Part shown: one piece after another, positions 35,560-48,717 of the stretch
Numbering within the stretch: the first letter of the stretch is position 1
How the letters are laid out: the number at the start of each line of letters is the position of its first letter
NCBI GenBank assembly: GCA_036417435.1
Contig: CM070903.1
Coordinates: 59,868,001 to 59,932,000 of the forward strand
Reading direction: 5' to 3'
From: Inia geoffrensis
Taxonomy: Eukaryota > Chordata > Mammalia > Artiodactyla > Iniidae
Length of the DNA: 64,000 nt
Notes under the pieces: model-generated
Databases searched by the model: none
What the model saw: the letters and a program-made list of their open reading frames with translations, nothing else
Told to the model about the DNA's origin: nothing
Made by a program: the position numbers and the translations under genes

Positions 35560-35872
35560 TCATCATAAATGGGGAAGGGTAAGCTGTGACCAAGCGAGAG
35601 AGAGGCATGGACATATATACACTACCAAATGTAAGGTAGATAGCTAGTGGGAAGCAGCCGCATAGCACAGGGAGATCAGCTCGGTGCTTTGTGACCGCCT
35701 GGAGGAGTGGGATAGGGAGGGTGGGAGGGAGGGAGACACAAGAGGGAAGAGATATGGGAACATACGTATATGTATAACTGATTCACTTTGTTATAAAGCA
35801 GAAACTAACACACCATTGTAAAGCAATTACACTCTAATAAAGATGTAAAAATAAATAAATAAATAAAATAAA
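35560..35872 (+). mobile_element. 5'-truncated L1 3' end
   Basis: Plus-strand 3' UTR of the same young L1 family as the large copies (GCATAGCACAGGGAGATCAG, TAAAGCAATTACACTC) ends in an (AAAT)n tail. It lies in BTLA intron 1, opposite to the gene. Confidence 0.85.
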
Positions 35873-38797
35873 TGGTTACTTCAGAAAATGTTTTGACCTC
35901 CAAAGGGGCAAACTTCAATTATTTAGAATGTACATTTAGGTGAAAATATTCATTCTCTGACAATTGCTGGAGTGTACTGTGGCTTTTGAGACTCATGCAT
36001 AAAAGGAGCATGAGAAATCACACCAATTCATGACAACCACTTAACCTTTTTGTATCAGTTATATCAGGAGTGTATATAAATCATGGAATATTCTACTATG
36101 GGCCTGACCCTGTATGGTGGTGAAACAAAATGACTACAAGAAGTCAAGATTCCTTTTAGATAAGCACTGTGTAGTGATTTATATATTCTTTTTATTTTTT
36201 CTAGTAGAGTTAAGTCTTAAGAGTGTTTTCTCTCTGAGTTCCTTTTCCTACATCCTTATAGTTCTTTCTTGGCTCTGTCTTTCCCTGCTTTGAACACTCC
36301 CTCAGCCATATATCCAATCCATCCTCTTCATTAATTTCCTTCAATAATTGTAAATTATTAGATTTTAATAGATTCATACTATCATAGATTATAATAACAT
36401 AGCATAACTGAGATTATAGCCAAAACTCTTTTTTAAAGACAGAGGGTTAAGGGCTATTCAGATGTTGAACTGGGGGACACCTTTTCATTTTGCATTCCAC
36501 ATACCACTTTACCTAGCAGAATGTTTCACTTTATTTCTACACCCTGGCCAGAGTAAACATTCTCACTTTTAGCTATTTCCTATCACTCAGTAAACCTCTC
36601 ACTATAATTTATGCTCATATTTCATCAGCCACTACTCAGAATAATTGTAAACTGGTTGAGTTTTCAAGAATCAGTTTGAGACAAGAGATCTGCAGAGAAC
36701 TTTTAGAAAACCCTGAATATTTAGATATTTACAACTGCTCTGTGACCTCAGACAAGTTCACTTTCATACTTCCTAACCGTTTCCAAAAATCCAGAAAAAA
36801 ATTAAGCAAACTCAAAGTCAAGTTATGAGGTTATCAAAAATTGAAAAGAGTAAGATAAGTTACAAAAAGGAAGTGTTTAAAAATATAACCCCTGGATGTT
36901 ATAGAATTACAACAAAAAAACAAAGAAGCCAGAGGAAGAAAGGTCAAGTGAAACCCTTGTTTCCAGAAGTCCATTCCTCTCCCTAAAGTTAATAAGCTAC
37001 CTCAGCCTTCTAACTTCTGTTTTCATTTCCTTGGATAAGTCAAGCACAGTTTATGGAGCCTACAACTCTGCGCCAACATTGTGAAAAAAAAGATAGTTAT
37101 AGGCAAAGACCTTTTTGACCTCGAAGAGCTTACCATTTAATTGGTGAGGTAAGCTTAACTAACAAGACCACTTTTCTGTAATAAACTTACTATCTACCAC
37201 TCTTTTTTCTCCAAGTTTAACTGAGTTGAAAGGGAGGCTCAGCGGGACCTTGTATATTAGTTATTAGGCAGTATAGGAATAAATAAGACAAGGTACCTCC
37301 CTTGAAGGGGCTTGCCTTCTAATGGGAAATAGAGAGCTTGACAGATGGAAGAATGAAATAACACTATAAGAAGGTGCAGACCTTGCTTGGGTGTGCCGAG
37401 GATTAACTGTGACTGGGACTATAGGGGCAAGGCTGAATGGAAAGTTTGTATTTGAGCTGAACCTTAGTGAGTGAGTAGCTCCTTGATAATCAGAGCAGTG
37501 AATGGAACAGGGTGCGGGTATCTTAAGTCTGGGGAAATTGAAGGGCAAACGCAGACTGTCCAGGAATCTCATGGCAGATTCAGGGAATTGATATACACTT
37601 GGATTGTGGTTTTCTGAAAATACTGATATGCAGACCACTAGTCGTTTCAGAATAAATGGAATAAGCATTAGCAGGGAGAAGTTTAAACTTTGCTTATCCA
37701 CCATGAGAAAATACAGAGCCTGATTCTTTGGGGATATTTATAAAGTTCATGTAAATAGCTAAAAATGAGAATTTTCAATTGAACAGCGTTGTTCAAATGC
37801 TAACAGATTGTGTGATGTTGAGATAGTCACCCAGCCTCACCAGCCCTCAATTTTTAAAAAATAAGATGAAAGGACTGGACTACAAAAACAGGAAAAGTCT
37901 TACCCACCATCCTTTCCTACACACAAACACATATACAACTTCACCTCCCTCAGTGTACAACTGATGCTATAAAACCACTTCTCTAAGTCTCTCTATTACA
38001 ATATGTTACCTTTCCATTTAGCCACTGGGCTGTCACCCAATGCTAATAGCACTGTTGAACATCCCGGCTAGTTCAAGGATTCCACGACTACATGCTTGAG
38101 AGGAGTGTACAAAGTGGGTTAGGAGGGGAGAAGAGCTAGCTGTTAGTCCTCACCACATCACTGACTTGCAATGGGATAATAGAAACATCACTGTGGTTCT
38201 TGTATGTTCTTATCAGCAGGATGAAGATCATTGGCTGTCACATTGACTAGCATAGGAATTTTTCTCCAGTGGAGGAAAGAATGGATGGAGGTTTGTGAAC
38301 AGTTATTAAAAGTCATCAAGAATGCTCCCTCTTTGTACAAAGAAGACATTAACACTGCCTACCTCCATGAAACTAAAACTGGTGTTTGTAGTACAGGAAT
38401 GATGCACTGAGGTAAATGATAGGATTCTAATTTTCCATCTGACAAGCATGTTGACACTTTTGTTGCTTGTCCCAAATTATGTATAATCATCTTATGACAC
38501 TCAGGTTATCCAAAGCTGTCCCCAAGGGGTTTGTCTTGTCAAAGAAACATCTGAAAAGGAATGAAGATCACAGTTGCTTTTGGCTGGGATTTATCTGTCA
38601 ACTTTAGTTTTGTTGTTCCTGCTGTTTTCTCAAATATTTATAGCTAATGATGGGGAAGTTTCAATGCTAAAAATAATTAAAATAAATGCATGCAGTGAAT
38701 GAAGAAACTTCTACCATCTTCAGGCTCTCATATGATAAAGTATCCCTTTTTAAGTACTATATGTTTAGGAAGCCTCTCCTTTTAAAAATTATCACGT
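35873..38797. other. BTLA intron 1, unrecognised part
   Basis: Non-coding. The minus-strand ORF at 37264-37704 (146 codons) is in sequence resembling an old interspersed repeat (GAATAAATAAGACAAGGTAC) and has no domain I know. Confidence 0.45.
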
Positions 38798-39097
38798 TCC
38801 CCTGGTGACACAGTGGTTAAGAATCTGCCTGCCAATGCAGGGGGACACGGGTTCGATCCCTGGTCCAGGAAGATCCCACATGCTGCAGAGCAGCTAAGCC
38901 TGTGAGCCACAACTAATGAAGCCTGCACGCCTAGAGCCCATGCTCTGCACAACTAGAGAAGCCACCACAATGAGAAGCTTGCGAACCACAGCGAAGAGTA
39001 GCCCTCGCTCGCTGCAACTAGAGAAAGCCTGTGCACAACAATGAAGACCCAATGCAGCCAAAAAAATTTTTTTAATTAAATAAATAAATAAAAGAAA
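38798..39097 (+). mobile_element. Long CHR-type SINE
   Basis: The plus-strand head CCCTGGTGACACAGTGGTTA and B box GGGTTCGATCCC are followed by the long body and an (AAAT)n tail. No clear target repeat was found. Confidence 0.88.
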
Positions 39098-39322
39098 AAT
39101 ACTCATGAAAAGCACTGCTGCATTATTACAGAACGTATATTGCATGACTAGGGTGTACCTAGCATAGTTGATGCCCAGAGTGCATGATTTTTAACAACCA
39201 TTTTTTCTATATGGAAAAATATTCAGAAATAATCATGAAATGAAACAAATAATAAAATGGCCAGGAAAGAAACATAGTGAATATTTTTTTCATTAAACTT
39301 CATGTATAAAATGGTGCAAGTT

Positions 39323-39686
39323 GGACTTCCCTGGTGGCGCAGTGATTAAGAATTCGCCTGACAATGCAGGGGACATGGGTTCGAGCCCTGGTCTGGGAAG
39401 ATCCCACATGTCATGGAGCAACGAAGCCCATGTGCCACACTACTGAGCCTGAGCTCTAGAGCCCATGAGCCACAACTACTGAGCCCTCGTGCCACAACTA
39501 CTGAAGCTCACACGTCTAGAACCTGTACGCCACAACAAGAGAAGCCACCACAATGAGAAGCCTGTGCACCACAACAAAGAGTAGCCCCTGCTCGCCACAA
39601 CTAGAGAAAGCCTGCACACAGCAATGAAGACCCAACACAGCCAAAAATAAATAAATTTATAAAATAAGAAAAGAAAAGAAAAAAAT
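39323..39686 (+). mobile_element. Long CHR-type SINE
   Basis: This is a complete plus-strand copy starting GGACTTCCCTGGTGGCGCAG. It is flanked by AAAATGGTGCAAGTT (39308-39322) and AAAATGATGCAAGTT (39687-39701), one mismatch. Confidence 0.93.
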
Positions 39687-39701
39687 AAAATGATGCAAGT
39701 T

Positions 39702-41150
39702 ACAAAAATGTTTGAAAAATAATAATAGAATAGAAAAAAGGAAAAATGTACAGCTATTTATTTAATAATTTTATATCTATCTAAACAGTGTGAACTTGGA
39801 TCCTTTAGTTACAGCCTGATATTGTAGTTTATGTAAGTAATTTTCCAGTAATTAATAAGTAAATTTTATTAAAACTGAAATTCTATAAAAGACATAATTT
39901 AGACCATTACTAAAGTGTATCACTAATGTAAAGTTTTACTTTCTTGATCCATTCTTTAATTTTAAAACAACACTTTAACGATTATAAATTATGAAGATAT
40001 TAATCAATAAAACAGTTCAGATATAAACTTTAGTTCATGCATGAGAAAACAATTGTATCTAACAGTTTGTATTCTGTTTCACTGTTTTAAATTTTAAACA
40101 AATAAATATTCAAAATGGTTGCATGAAATGAAAGAAATGAAACAACACACATTCTGTTTCTTTGTCTCTCTAATCACTGTGGTATTATTGTTTATTTAAA
40201 ATCTACTGTTTACATGTAGAAATATGTAGTACCACAGGGGTTGGAGACACAAACTATGCCTAGAGCAAGTTCATGTGATTCTGAACATTTATGAATTTGC
40301 TCTTGAAGTGAACACATATAGCTGAATTTGAAGTTCTCTGAGTTAACTTTCAGGTAGATGCAATGTTTCTTAAAGGGGAAGTACTGAAAATGTGCTAATT
40401 TGAAACTTACATACATATTATTAAAATTTAGGAGTAACCATGGTAATTATTTAGAACTTAGACCAAAATATTTGGGGGTGGGGGAACATTTTATCACTGA
40501 TATTTTTCAGAATTGCTGGTACATGGTGATCATTAAAAGTAGACCAACTTTTATTTGCTTTAAAACTCTGTACAGACAATATTCCCCCTTATTGCCCACA
40601 CCCAGGGAGGGGGGTGGACATCTCACTGTTCATGACTATTTAGTTATGGGACAGATTCTAGTGCAAAGGGGATGCAGAAAGAGGCTCACTTGGCTCTTCA
40701 ATGTTCCCATAAGATTTTCTTCTTTTTTAAAGATTGAACAAGATACAATCTCTCAGAGTTTTCAAATCTCCAAGAGGAAGAGAGCCCTTCTGTCTGGGTT
40801 ATCAGGAAATGCTTCAAGGAGGAGGTTGAATCTCTTCCTGTCCCAAACCCCACTCCAGGGCAGATCTGGTCCTCATCCCATTATCACAGTATAAAATACC
40901 ATTATCTACCTAATCACATGGACCAGAACCTGGGTGCCATCTTTGTCTCTTACCCTACTCCATCAGCCACCAAGTTAAGTTAATTCAGCATCCAAAATAT
41001 CATTCAAATTTGTTTTCATGCTACTGCCTTAATTTGGGTCTCATTCTACTTCATGGGGATTATTGTTACAGCTTACCAACTAGTCTTCTACATTCCAAAT
41101 TTGGCCTTGTTCCCCTCCTCGCACCCCAATTCATTCTCCACATCACTGTC
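39702..41150. other. BTLA intron 1, unrecognised part
   Basis: AT-rich. The plus-strand ORF at 40400-40894 has no recognisable homology and is taken as chance. Confidence 0.45.
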
Positions 41151-41165
41151 ACAGTTTACATTCTT

Positions 41166-41528
41166 TTTTTTTTTTTTTAAGATTATTTTTTATTTTTATT
41201 TATTTTTGGCTTCTTTGAGTCTTCATTGCTGTGCGTGGGCTTTCTCTAGTCACAGCAAGTGGGGGCTGCTCTTTCGCTGTGGTGCCCAGGCTTCTCATTG
41301 TGGTGGCTTCTCTTGTTGCGGAGCACAGGCTCTAGGCACGCAGGCTTCAGTAGTTGTGGCGCGTGGGCTCAGTAGTTGTGGCTTGCAGGCTGTAGAGCAC
41401 AGGCTCAATAGTATGGCTCAGTGCTTAGTTGCTCTGTGGCATGTGGGATCTTCCTGGACCAGGGCTCAAATCCGTGTCCCTTGCACTGACAGGCAGATTC
41501 CCAACCACTGTGCCACGAGGGAAGTCCC
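41166..41528 (-). mobile_element. Long CHR-type SINE
   Basis: This is a reverse copy with a T-rich tail at left and CCACGAGGGAAGTCC at right. It is flanked by ACAGTTTACATTCTT (41151-41165) and ACAGGTTACATTCTT (41529-41543). Confidence 0.92.
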
Positions 41529-41543
41529 ACAGGTTACATTCTT

Positions 41544-42310
41544 AAGATGAAAATCCAACTGCAAGACTTTTTTGCCTAAAATCCTTTAGAGATTCTTCAG
41601 TGCCTGCAGGAAAATGTCCAGCCTTCATCAAATGGCATTTTGCCCCTGCCTCTTTATGCAAACTTGACAGTCCCCCCCACACACACACTCCAGCAACCCA
41701 CATCCACTTGATGTTTCTCCTACCAAATGTCCCATGCTATTTTGTGTGACATGCATCACTCTATTATGAGTAAATATGTGTTTATGCATCTTTCTTCTGA
41801 TCTTGTCTACGACCTTCTTGATGGGATGGCAAAAGGAAATGGCCTTAGAAAAGGTATGAAAGTGAGAAAGCATGAGACTAAACAGAGAGAGCTTCATGAA
41901 GAGAAAGATCTCCTGTTCACACTCTAATGCTCTCTGTGCACTAAGACACAGAGCAGACGCAGCTGAGTCCTTAGGTGTGTGGACTAAAGACATTGAGGTG
42001 AAGGATGTATGTATCTCAACGTACCCTTTAGTGGTTATAACTTAATCACTAAAGAAAAACTAGACCTTACAAGTATGCAATGCATAAAGGTCCGATTTAT
42101 GTCCATTCAGGGGTGATATTCAAAATATTTAAGAAGTGACACTCCATGGTCATCCAGATACCCAGATCAGCCAATCAGAAAAGTGTGCCGACCACAAAAA
42201 ACTGCATGGTCCAGTATCTTCCTGCTTAACAAGTGTAGCTGTTGGTGTAAATAACATCAGGAGCTGAAGGGAGTAAGTAATTTGTGAAACTTATTAACTA
42301 CTAAAAACCT
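41544..42310. other. BTLA intron 1, unrecognised part
   Basis: No gene or clear repeat between a CHR SINE and an L1 tail. A minus-strand ORF at 41628-41993 shows no recognisable features. Confidence 0.45.
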
Positions 42311-42720
42311 AAAAGCCAATCAACAGACAAATGGATAAAGAAGTTGTGGTACATATATACAATGGAATATTACCCAGCTACAAAAAGGAACAAAATTGGG
42401 GCATTTGTAGAGATGTGGATAGACCTAGAGACTGTCATACAGAGTGAGGTGGGTCAGAAAGGGAAAAATAAATATTGTATATTAACGCATGTATGTGGAG
42501 TCTGGAAAAATTGTGCAGATGAACTGGTTTGCAGGGCAGAGGTGGAGACACAGGTGTGGAGAACAAACATGTGGACACCAAGGGGGGATAGTGGGGAGGG
42601 TGGTGGTGGTGGTGGGATGAATTGGGAGATTGGCATTGACATATATACAGTAATACATATAAAATAGACAACTAAAAAGAACCTGCTGTATAAAAAAATT
42701 AATTTAATTTAATTTTCTTA
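42311..42720 (+). mobile_element. 5'-truncated L1 (ORF2 end and 3' UTR)
   Basis: This is a plus-strand L1 tail. An open piece at 42344-42667 carries WYIYTMEYYPATKRNKI and DLETVIQSEVGQK, the ORF2 C-terminus. A GGT-rich stretch (about 42598-42615) and an A/T-rich tail follow. Confidence 0.85.
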
Positions 42721-42814
42721 GAAAAGAAAAAAACAAAGACCATAAAATGAATAGAGAGACTTTTCACATTCATCTTCTATCACTATTTTCTCTTTAAAAT
42801 CTTCTTAAAATGGT

Positions 42815-42934
42815 ATTTTTGTTTTTGGCTGCACCGCGTGGCATGAGGGGTCTTAGTTCCGTGACCAGGGATTGAACCCGTGCCCCCTGCAGTGGAAGTG
42901 CAAATTCTTAACCACTGGACCTCCAGGGAAGTCC
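42815..42934 (-). mobile_element. Short tRNA-derived SINE
   Basis: This is a short reverse copy (CTTAACCACTGGACCTCCAG, B-box complement GGGATTGAACCCG). It lacks the long body. Confidence 0.85.
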
Positions 42935-43394
42935 TTACAGAGCACATTTTAAAACAATTTCTTCTAGGGCTAGAATTTCTCATAATGTGATATGACTATT
43001 TTGGAGAATATTTTGAAGACTATCTCTTTAATCCAGTAGTATTGAGCAATCTAAGACTTTAAGCCATATATCTCTTGTTTCTTTATATAGTTTGGGATAA
43101 TTCTGAAATTTTTTTGTCTTGATATAGTTATTCTAGTATTTGTCATAGCTTTGTCTAACAGTTAGCAAAGCATCTAAAGTACCTGGGTCATTTCCTTTCC
43201 TTGAGATATTAAAGAATTGTACAAGCAGAGAGCTTTAGTGATCATCAGGTCAGACAGTTTAAGTCCCATTTGGAAGGTAACCTCCAGCATCACTGCTTCA
43301 TATTGATTGCCACTTGCCCACAATTGCAGCATATTTCGCATTATCAAAGTACTGTAAACCCATCCTAGGTGTTCCCGACAGGAGGAAAATAGGG

Positions 43395-43615
43395 ATATGA
43401 CTAATATTTTTTGAGTTCTTATTATGTGCTATGCACTTCTACATACCACACATATATTGTTTCCTTTGATCTTCACAGCAGTTCTATGAGGTAGTTACTA
43501 TTTTTATCTTTATCTTAAGTGGGAGAAACCAAATATTAGAGAAGCTAAGCCACTTACTCAAGATCACCAGCTGGCTGGAGGCAGAGACAGGACTAGGATT
43601 TGAACCCAGGTCTGG
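43395..43615 (+). mobile_element. MIR ancient SINE
   Basis: This is a clear MIR: TTCTTATTATGTGCTATGCA, GATCTTCACAGCAGTTCTAT, then GGATTTGAACCCAGGTCTGG. Confidence 0.85.
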
Positions 43616-45480
43616 CTAACTCCAAACCACAAGTTCTCTTCTGGTAGGATAGTTGTGAAAGTGCATGGGAACACATAGGAAGAGTTGTTAGCACTGTGGT
43701 TCATTCACAATAAATAATAATAAATGCCAGGCATTACTATTTTTTGGATAGGGTGAATTTAGGGAAGCAACACAGCAGTTGAGTAATTGTCCAAGGGTGC
43801 AAGGCCTATGGGAAGCAGAGACAAGATGGAAGCCCAGAAGGTCTGCCCCAAGTGCCTCTGCTCTGAACAGTTACTTCTAACTTCTTTTGGGGATCAGCAG
43901 TGATGTGATCATGGATCAGTGATGTGGTATATTCACCAGCCAAATGAATATAATAGAGATAGAAAAGGTGTTATATCCCATAGAAAAAAGTCCTTTTATA
44001 TGAGACATGAAATTCTTGAGAATTATACTAATGAAGAAGGCTAGTCTTGGTCAAAACTAGGAAGTAAAAATCCTTTGCTTTTTGGTACTTTCTCAAGCTT
44101 TCTCTGAGTACTTCTTCATTACATTTCCACCCAATGACAAATGTTCCCCTGCAGTTCTACCCTACTGGTCATGCCTTTGTCTCCCCAGACCAGAAGATTC
44201 ACTCCAGTCCTTCAGAGTTCTGCCTGTCCTATGTGATAAGGATGAGTTTCCAGTGGAGAGTTCGTTGGCCAATGTGTAATTATCTCTCTGGAATAGCAAA
44301 AGTTTTTAGCCAGTTCAACAGACCCTAAAGAAAAATGATTCATGTTGACAATTTAGGGAATAGTTCTGGGTAGGGAAAACTGTCTGGTATAGGTGGGTCT
44401 GTCCTTCAGAGATGCTAGGCCTTCCACCTTTCTCACAGTGACTTTAGGAAGAAAATCAGGTCAAGAAAAGCCTAGAACATACCTTGGAAGCTGGACAGTA
44501 GCATTCAAGAGAGCCTTTGGCATTTTATAAGAAACCAACATGAGTATTTCTAAATGTTGCCTTCAGCGTTTGAGCGGTTACATGTGATGCTCAGAGTAAC
44601 CATGGGTTATGTGTTCTTGGAAGGACACGAGGAAAGTCCATCTCTACTTCTTTTCCAGATACTTCCTCACCTTCCTGATACATTCTACTACAGAGATCAC
44701 ACTGAGATTCTTTGGCATTTTCAAAGCCCTAGAAGATACCTAACATTACCTCTGTGGGCAGAAACTGCCAATTGTCCCCCGATATTAATTCTCCTAATAC
44801 CCCAGAAGAAAAAGAAATGGGGCCATCACCACCTAGGTAGAATCTAAGTGTCCCAGCCTTCCTTATAGCCACTTCTGGACAATGGGCTGTTTGTGATACA
44901 TGCAAGTTCCAGATTATGCTTATAAGATAAATGTGGCTATCAGGAAGGAGAAAAGGAGGAGTTAAAGAGCTCTACCAGCTAAACCTAATGTTTCCTTATG
45001 ACTGCCTAGATGGCCCCTCTATCACTCGCCTGGACTGTGTTCAAAGTGAACCTCACGTTGTACATGTTTAGATACTGAGCATACTAACATGATTCCCTGC
45101 ACGTGTACACACAGACACAGGCACACAAGTAATCTCTTCCATGGAGATAAGCATGGAGATCAGAGTCCATAACCATGAGAGGACACTGGAAAGGTGGAAA
45201 ATACTGAGCTTATTTTAGGTAAGGGAGTGAAGAAAATTGGAAAAGTGAAGCAAATTGCTTATGATACAACAATTCACTGACACAAAGTAACTCAAGCCTC
45301 ATGGCTCCCAAACTCTGTTCTCATTTCTTGGTGATGGGGATGATGGGAGATAATGATATCAAGAGTTGTTTATAGACAACTTTTGTCAACCCCAAATGAG
45401 AGATGATCTCCCAATACTACTTTAAGGGGACTATCAAGTTAATTAAGTTTGGGACTACAAGGGAAAAAAAACCCTAAAAC
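43616..45480. other. BTLA intron 1, unrecognised part
   Basis: No exon recognised. Short ORFs are not supported by any domain or splice evidence. Confidence 0.45.
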
Positions 45481-45483
45481 ATT

Positions 45484-45527
45484 ATTAGCTAAACTTACAC
45501 AGCACTTACTATGTAAGTTTAGCTAAT
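45484..45527. repeat. Perfect 16-bp inverted repeat (hairpin)
   Basis: ATTAGCTAAACTTACA at 45484-45499 and its exact reverse complement at 45512-45527 are separated by 12 bases. It lies at the edge of a MIR. Confidence 0.95.
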
Positions 45528-45735
45528 AAACTTCAGTCACTGTTCTAAGAGTTTTACAGAATTAATTCACTCAATACTCACAACAACCCTATAAGTTCGA
45601 TATCATTATTGTCCCCATTGTTTAGATGACGAAAGAGAACCAGAGAGGTTATAATCACAGAACCAGTAAATGGCAGCGATGGGAGAGTAATCTAGTAATC
45701 TAGAGTCCCTGATCTTATCTGGTCCACCACTGTGC
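45490..45735 (+). mobile_element. MIR ancient SINE with an internal rearrangement
   Basis: MIR text is AGCACTTACTATG, CACTGTTCTAAGAGTTTTAC, CTCACAACAACCCTATAAG. The expected sequence between the first two parts is replaced by one arm of a perfect hairpin. Confidence 0.8.
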
Positions 45736-47359
45736 CTCCAAGGAACAAAGAAAAATGCTGATTTCATTTTTGGACCTGATTACAAATGCCTGTGAACATT
45801 TTTCTTTCAACAAATTCTGAACTCTAAGTAAAGGTGAAACTCACAAATCATGGAAATTAAGTAGGAAAGTCCCAGTGAATCAAGATAAACTGTTTAACTT
45901 CAACATTACAATAGAGGAAATTTTGATAGTGGAACAGAGGAAGCAATAATTAATTAAAGACCTCAGTGTTAGGAAAGTCTATTCAAGGCTGTGATCAACA
46001 CAAGAGTTGGTCTTTTCATACCTCAATCCAGGAAATCCTGTAGCTGCAGAACGTGTATCTAGACATTTACGTAAAAGGCAGTCATATCTTATGACAGGCA
46101 TTTTTGTAATAACAATACACAGGCATTTGGCAGAAGGCAGAGCTCTATCTCTGGCATACAATGTGCATATTTCAATAAGAACAAATGAGTAGAGCCAGAG
46201 AAATACGCCTGATAAAGACACTGTGTTACAAAGCCAGAATATGAAGGAATGAGAGACAGATTCAGAGCACTTTTGCCCCAGTGTTTCTTCTCTGACCCAA
46301 GGATATGGCCTGTTCATGGTGGAGAAACAGAACCTGGGAGGACTGTGGAGTATGGATCCATGGATCACACTGAACTACTACCATAAAGGAGAAAGAGAAC
46401 ACACGCAAGACCCACATGGAGACTTGGCCCCAACCACTGTGTTTTCAAAGGCACCAAACTGTCAGTGACCTCTGGTACTAGACCAGATTAGGATGATTTT
46501 TTATTACAATAAGCAGTGATCAGAGATTTCCTCCTGCCTTTATTCAGGATCATATATAATCTCTGCTATAGCCAGACATTAACTGCAGTGCTCCTGGCTG
46601 CTTGAAGCTAGGATCCATCGTTGACGCTCAGCTGAACAATGTCCCAGGACCTCTCAGCTGGAGCCGCTCATTGGGGATGAGGCAGGTGACTGACAAGGGC
46701 CATCTCCACCTGCAGCCTAGTTCTTGCCAGAAGAATCTCTTCATGTGTAGGTGCTGAAACTTTTATTACTTTCATCCAGACAGAAAGTATATGCTAGATA
46801 CAAAGGGACAGAGTTCCCCCTAACTTTTTTTTGAGAAACACAAAAGGCAAGCAAGCGTAATTTCATTATAAGGAAAGACCTTAAGCTGGAAGTTTGTAGA
46901 GAGCTTTACCTTTTTTTACAACCGTATTACGGATACAGCCTCATTCCTGGGAAGAGGTACACAGACTTCACATTGCTCTGAAGTGGAAAGGAAAAAAATC
47001 TTTGAAAATGATTTTTAAACAGTTTGTGCCAGTGTAAAGAATTCAGTAAGCAAATCACGGGAAATCTCACCAACCTCTATTCCTAATTTAATTCAAGTAA
47101 TGCTACAATCCAAAAACTGCTGGATAAGATACCTGGCCAGTACTTTATCTAAGGCATTCCATTTCATTTTTCAAATAATTCATGTCACTATACTTTGGGC
47201 TAAATATATTGTACAATATATTTCATGTATTCATTTTATTTTAGCTTCAAAACCTCAACTATTTTAAATGATAATGTTAAAACTTGCTTCCCACTTAATT
47301 GAATATTGTGTGGGTTGCTTGGTGTAAAGAATATTAGCAAAAATACCATTAATGTTTTT
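45736..47359. other. BTLA intron 1, unrecognised part
   Basis: The minus-strand ORF at 45979-46368 (129 codons) has no known motif. No young repeat is present. Confidence 0.45.
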
Positions 47360-47575
47360 CAAGCTTTTATTATGTGCACTTACTATGCCAGACACTTTAT
47401 CTACTGTATTTGTAGTCTTCACAGAAGCCCCATAATTTAGGTACAATTATTATTATTTCTATTTTACAAAAGAGGAAACTAAGGATAAGAGAGGATAAGA
47501 AACTAAACCGAGGTCACACAGTAAGTGGCAGAGCCAGTCAATGAACCCAATTCTAACACCCGAGTCTGTTTTTGT
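47360..47575 (+). mobile_element. MIR ancient SINE
   Basis: MIR text is TTATTATGTGCACTTACTATG, GAGGAAACTAAGGATAAGAG, GAGGTCACACAGTAAGTGGC. Confidence 0.85.
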
Positions 47576-48717
47576 AAGCACATTGAGAGGAGGAACAGAG
47601 TTGTACCATACTCCCAGTGTGATGCAGCACTGCATGTTGTTTTACTTCACTTCACACAGAATAGTCTATATATTCTTCAAACTGGTATGGTTTCTGTTTA
47701 ATAATACTTGACTTCAGTTCTAGCTAATGTGAAAAATCCAGTCAGCCATCCTACACCTCATCAACAAAATACCAAATACTTAGAAACATAAAAATGCTTA
47801 AATGAAGGGGAGTTTTATTTTGCATCTGGTTGCATGCCATCCTGGCATCACAAAGACATTCCAAACCACACAGCTTCAGAACTGAAGATGACATTTACAG
47901 GATTTCAGTGACCATATTTTCTGATTTGAAAAATTTAAGAATATGTGTGTTTGTGGGGATAATAAGGCAAGGTATTTGAAACCAAGAAATCAGAAACTTC
48001 TGCTAGCTTTTTATAGCCCTTCCCCCTTTACAATATGTGGGCATCTGTGACCATGTAAGGGAGCAAGGGAACTCATCACTTTTTTGGCTGCATAAAGTCT
48101 TTGCAAAAGTGGCCAAACATCATCTATGCAGAATCCAAGCTGTTTTCTATATCATGACACCCAAGCAGGAACATTCTTTTTCATCATACTAGAAGCAGAG
48201 ACAGAATGCTCCGATCCCATATTTCGCAGCATTGTCTCATTCGGTATTCTCAAGGCACGTTCCCCACTGAAGCAAGTAGCGAGATTTTATTTAGCCACGT
48301 TATTCCAGAGTAACCATGGAATCAGATATAACTCCAGTTATCCAACACCTAACCCTACCCACCTGAGTACCTCAACACTCCTCTAGCTTCAGTTTGGAAA
48401 GAACAAGCTATTTATTCACCATCTGTATGACATCCAGAACATTTTTGCTAGTAGGAGGGATAAATTTCTACTGAACTATTTATAATGTTTGCCCAATTCT
48501 CTTTTCTTACCATCTGTGTTTTTACGAAAATCAGCCAAACTGTGACTTAAATACTGTTTTCTAATTTGGTTTATGTCCTATAATGTCTTCAGTGAGCAAG
48601 TCTAACTACTTGGTTTCATCTACCATTATCCACTTGACATAAACACTACATCCTACTACAATCAGCAAGGGAAAGAATGGCCTCCAACCCCCCCTGAGGA
48701 ATATAAGAAGTCAGTGC
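47576..48717. other. BTLA intron 1, next to exon 1
   Basis: Unique-looking sequence free of young repeats. No GT donor is seen close to the exon 1 end at 48718. Confidence 0.5.

Noticed and set aside
37264..37704. A 146-codon minus-strand ORF
   Set aside because: The underlying sequence looks like an old interspersed repeat and the peptide has no recognisable domain.
45979..46368. A 129-codon minus-strand ORF in BTLA intron 1
   Set aside because: No motif, no splice context, and no resemblance to any known gene near BTLA.
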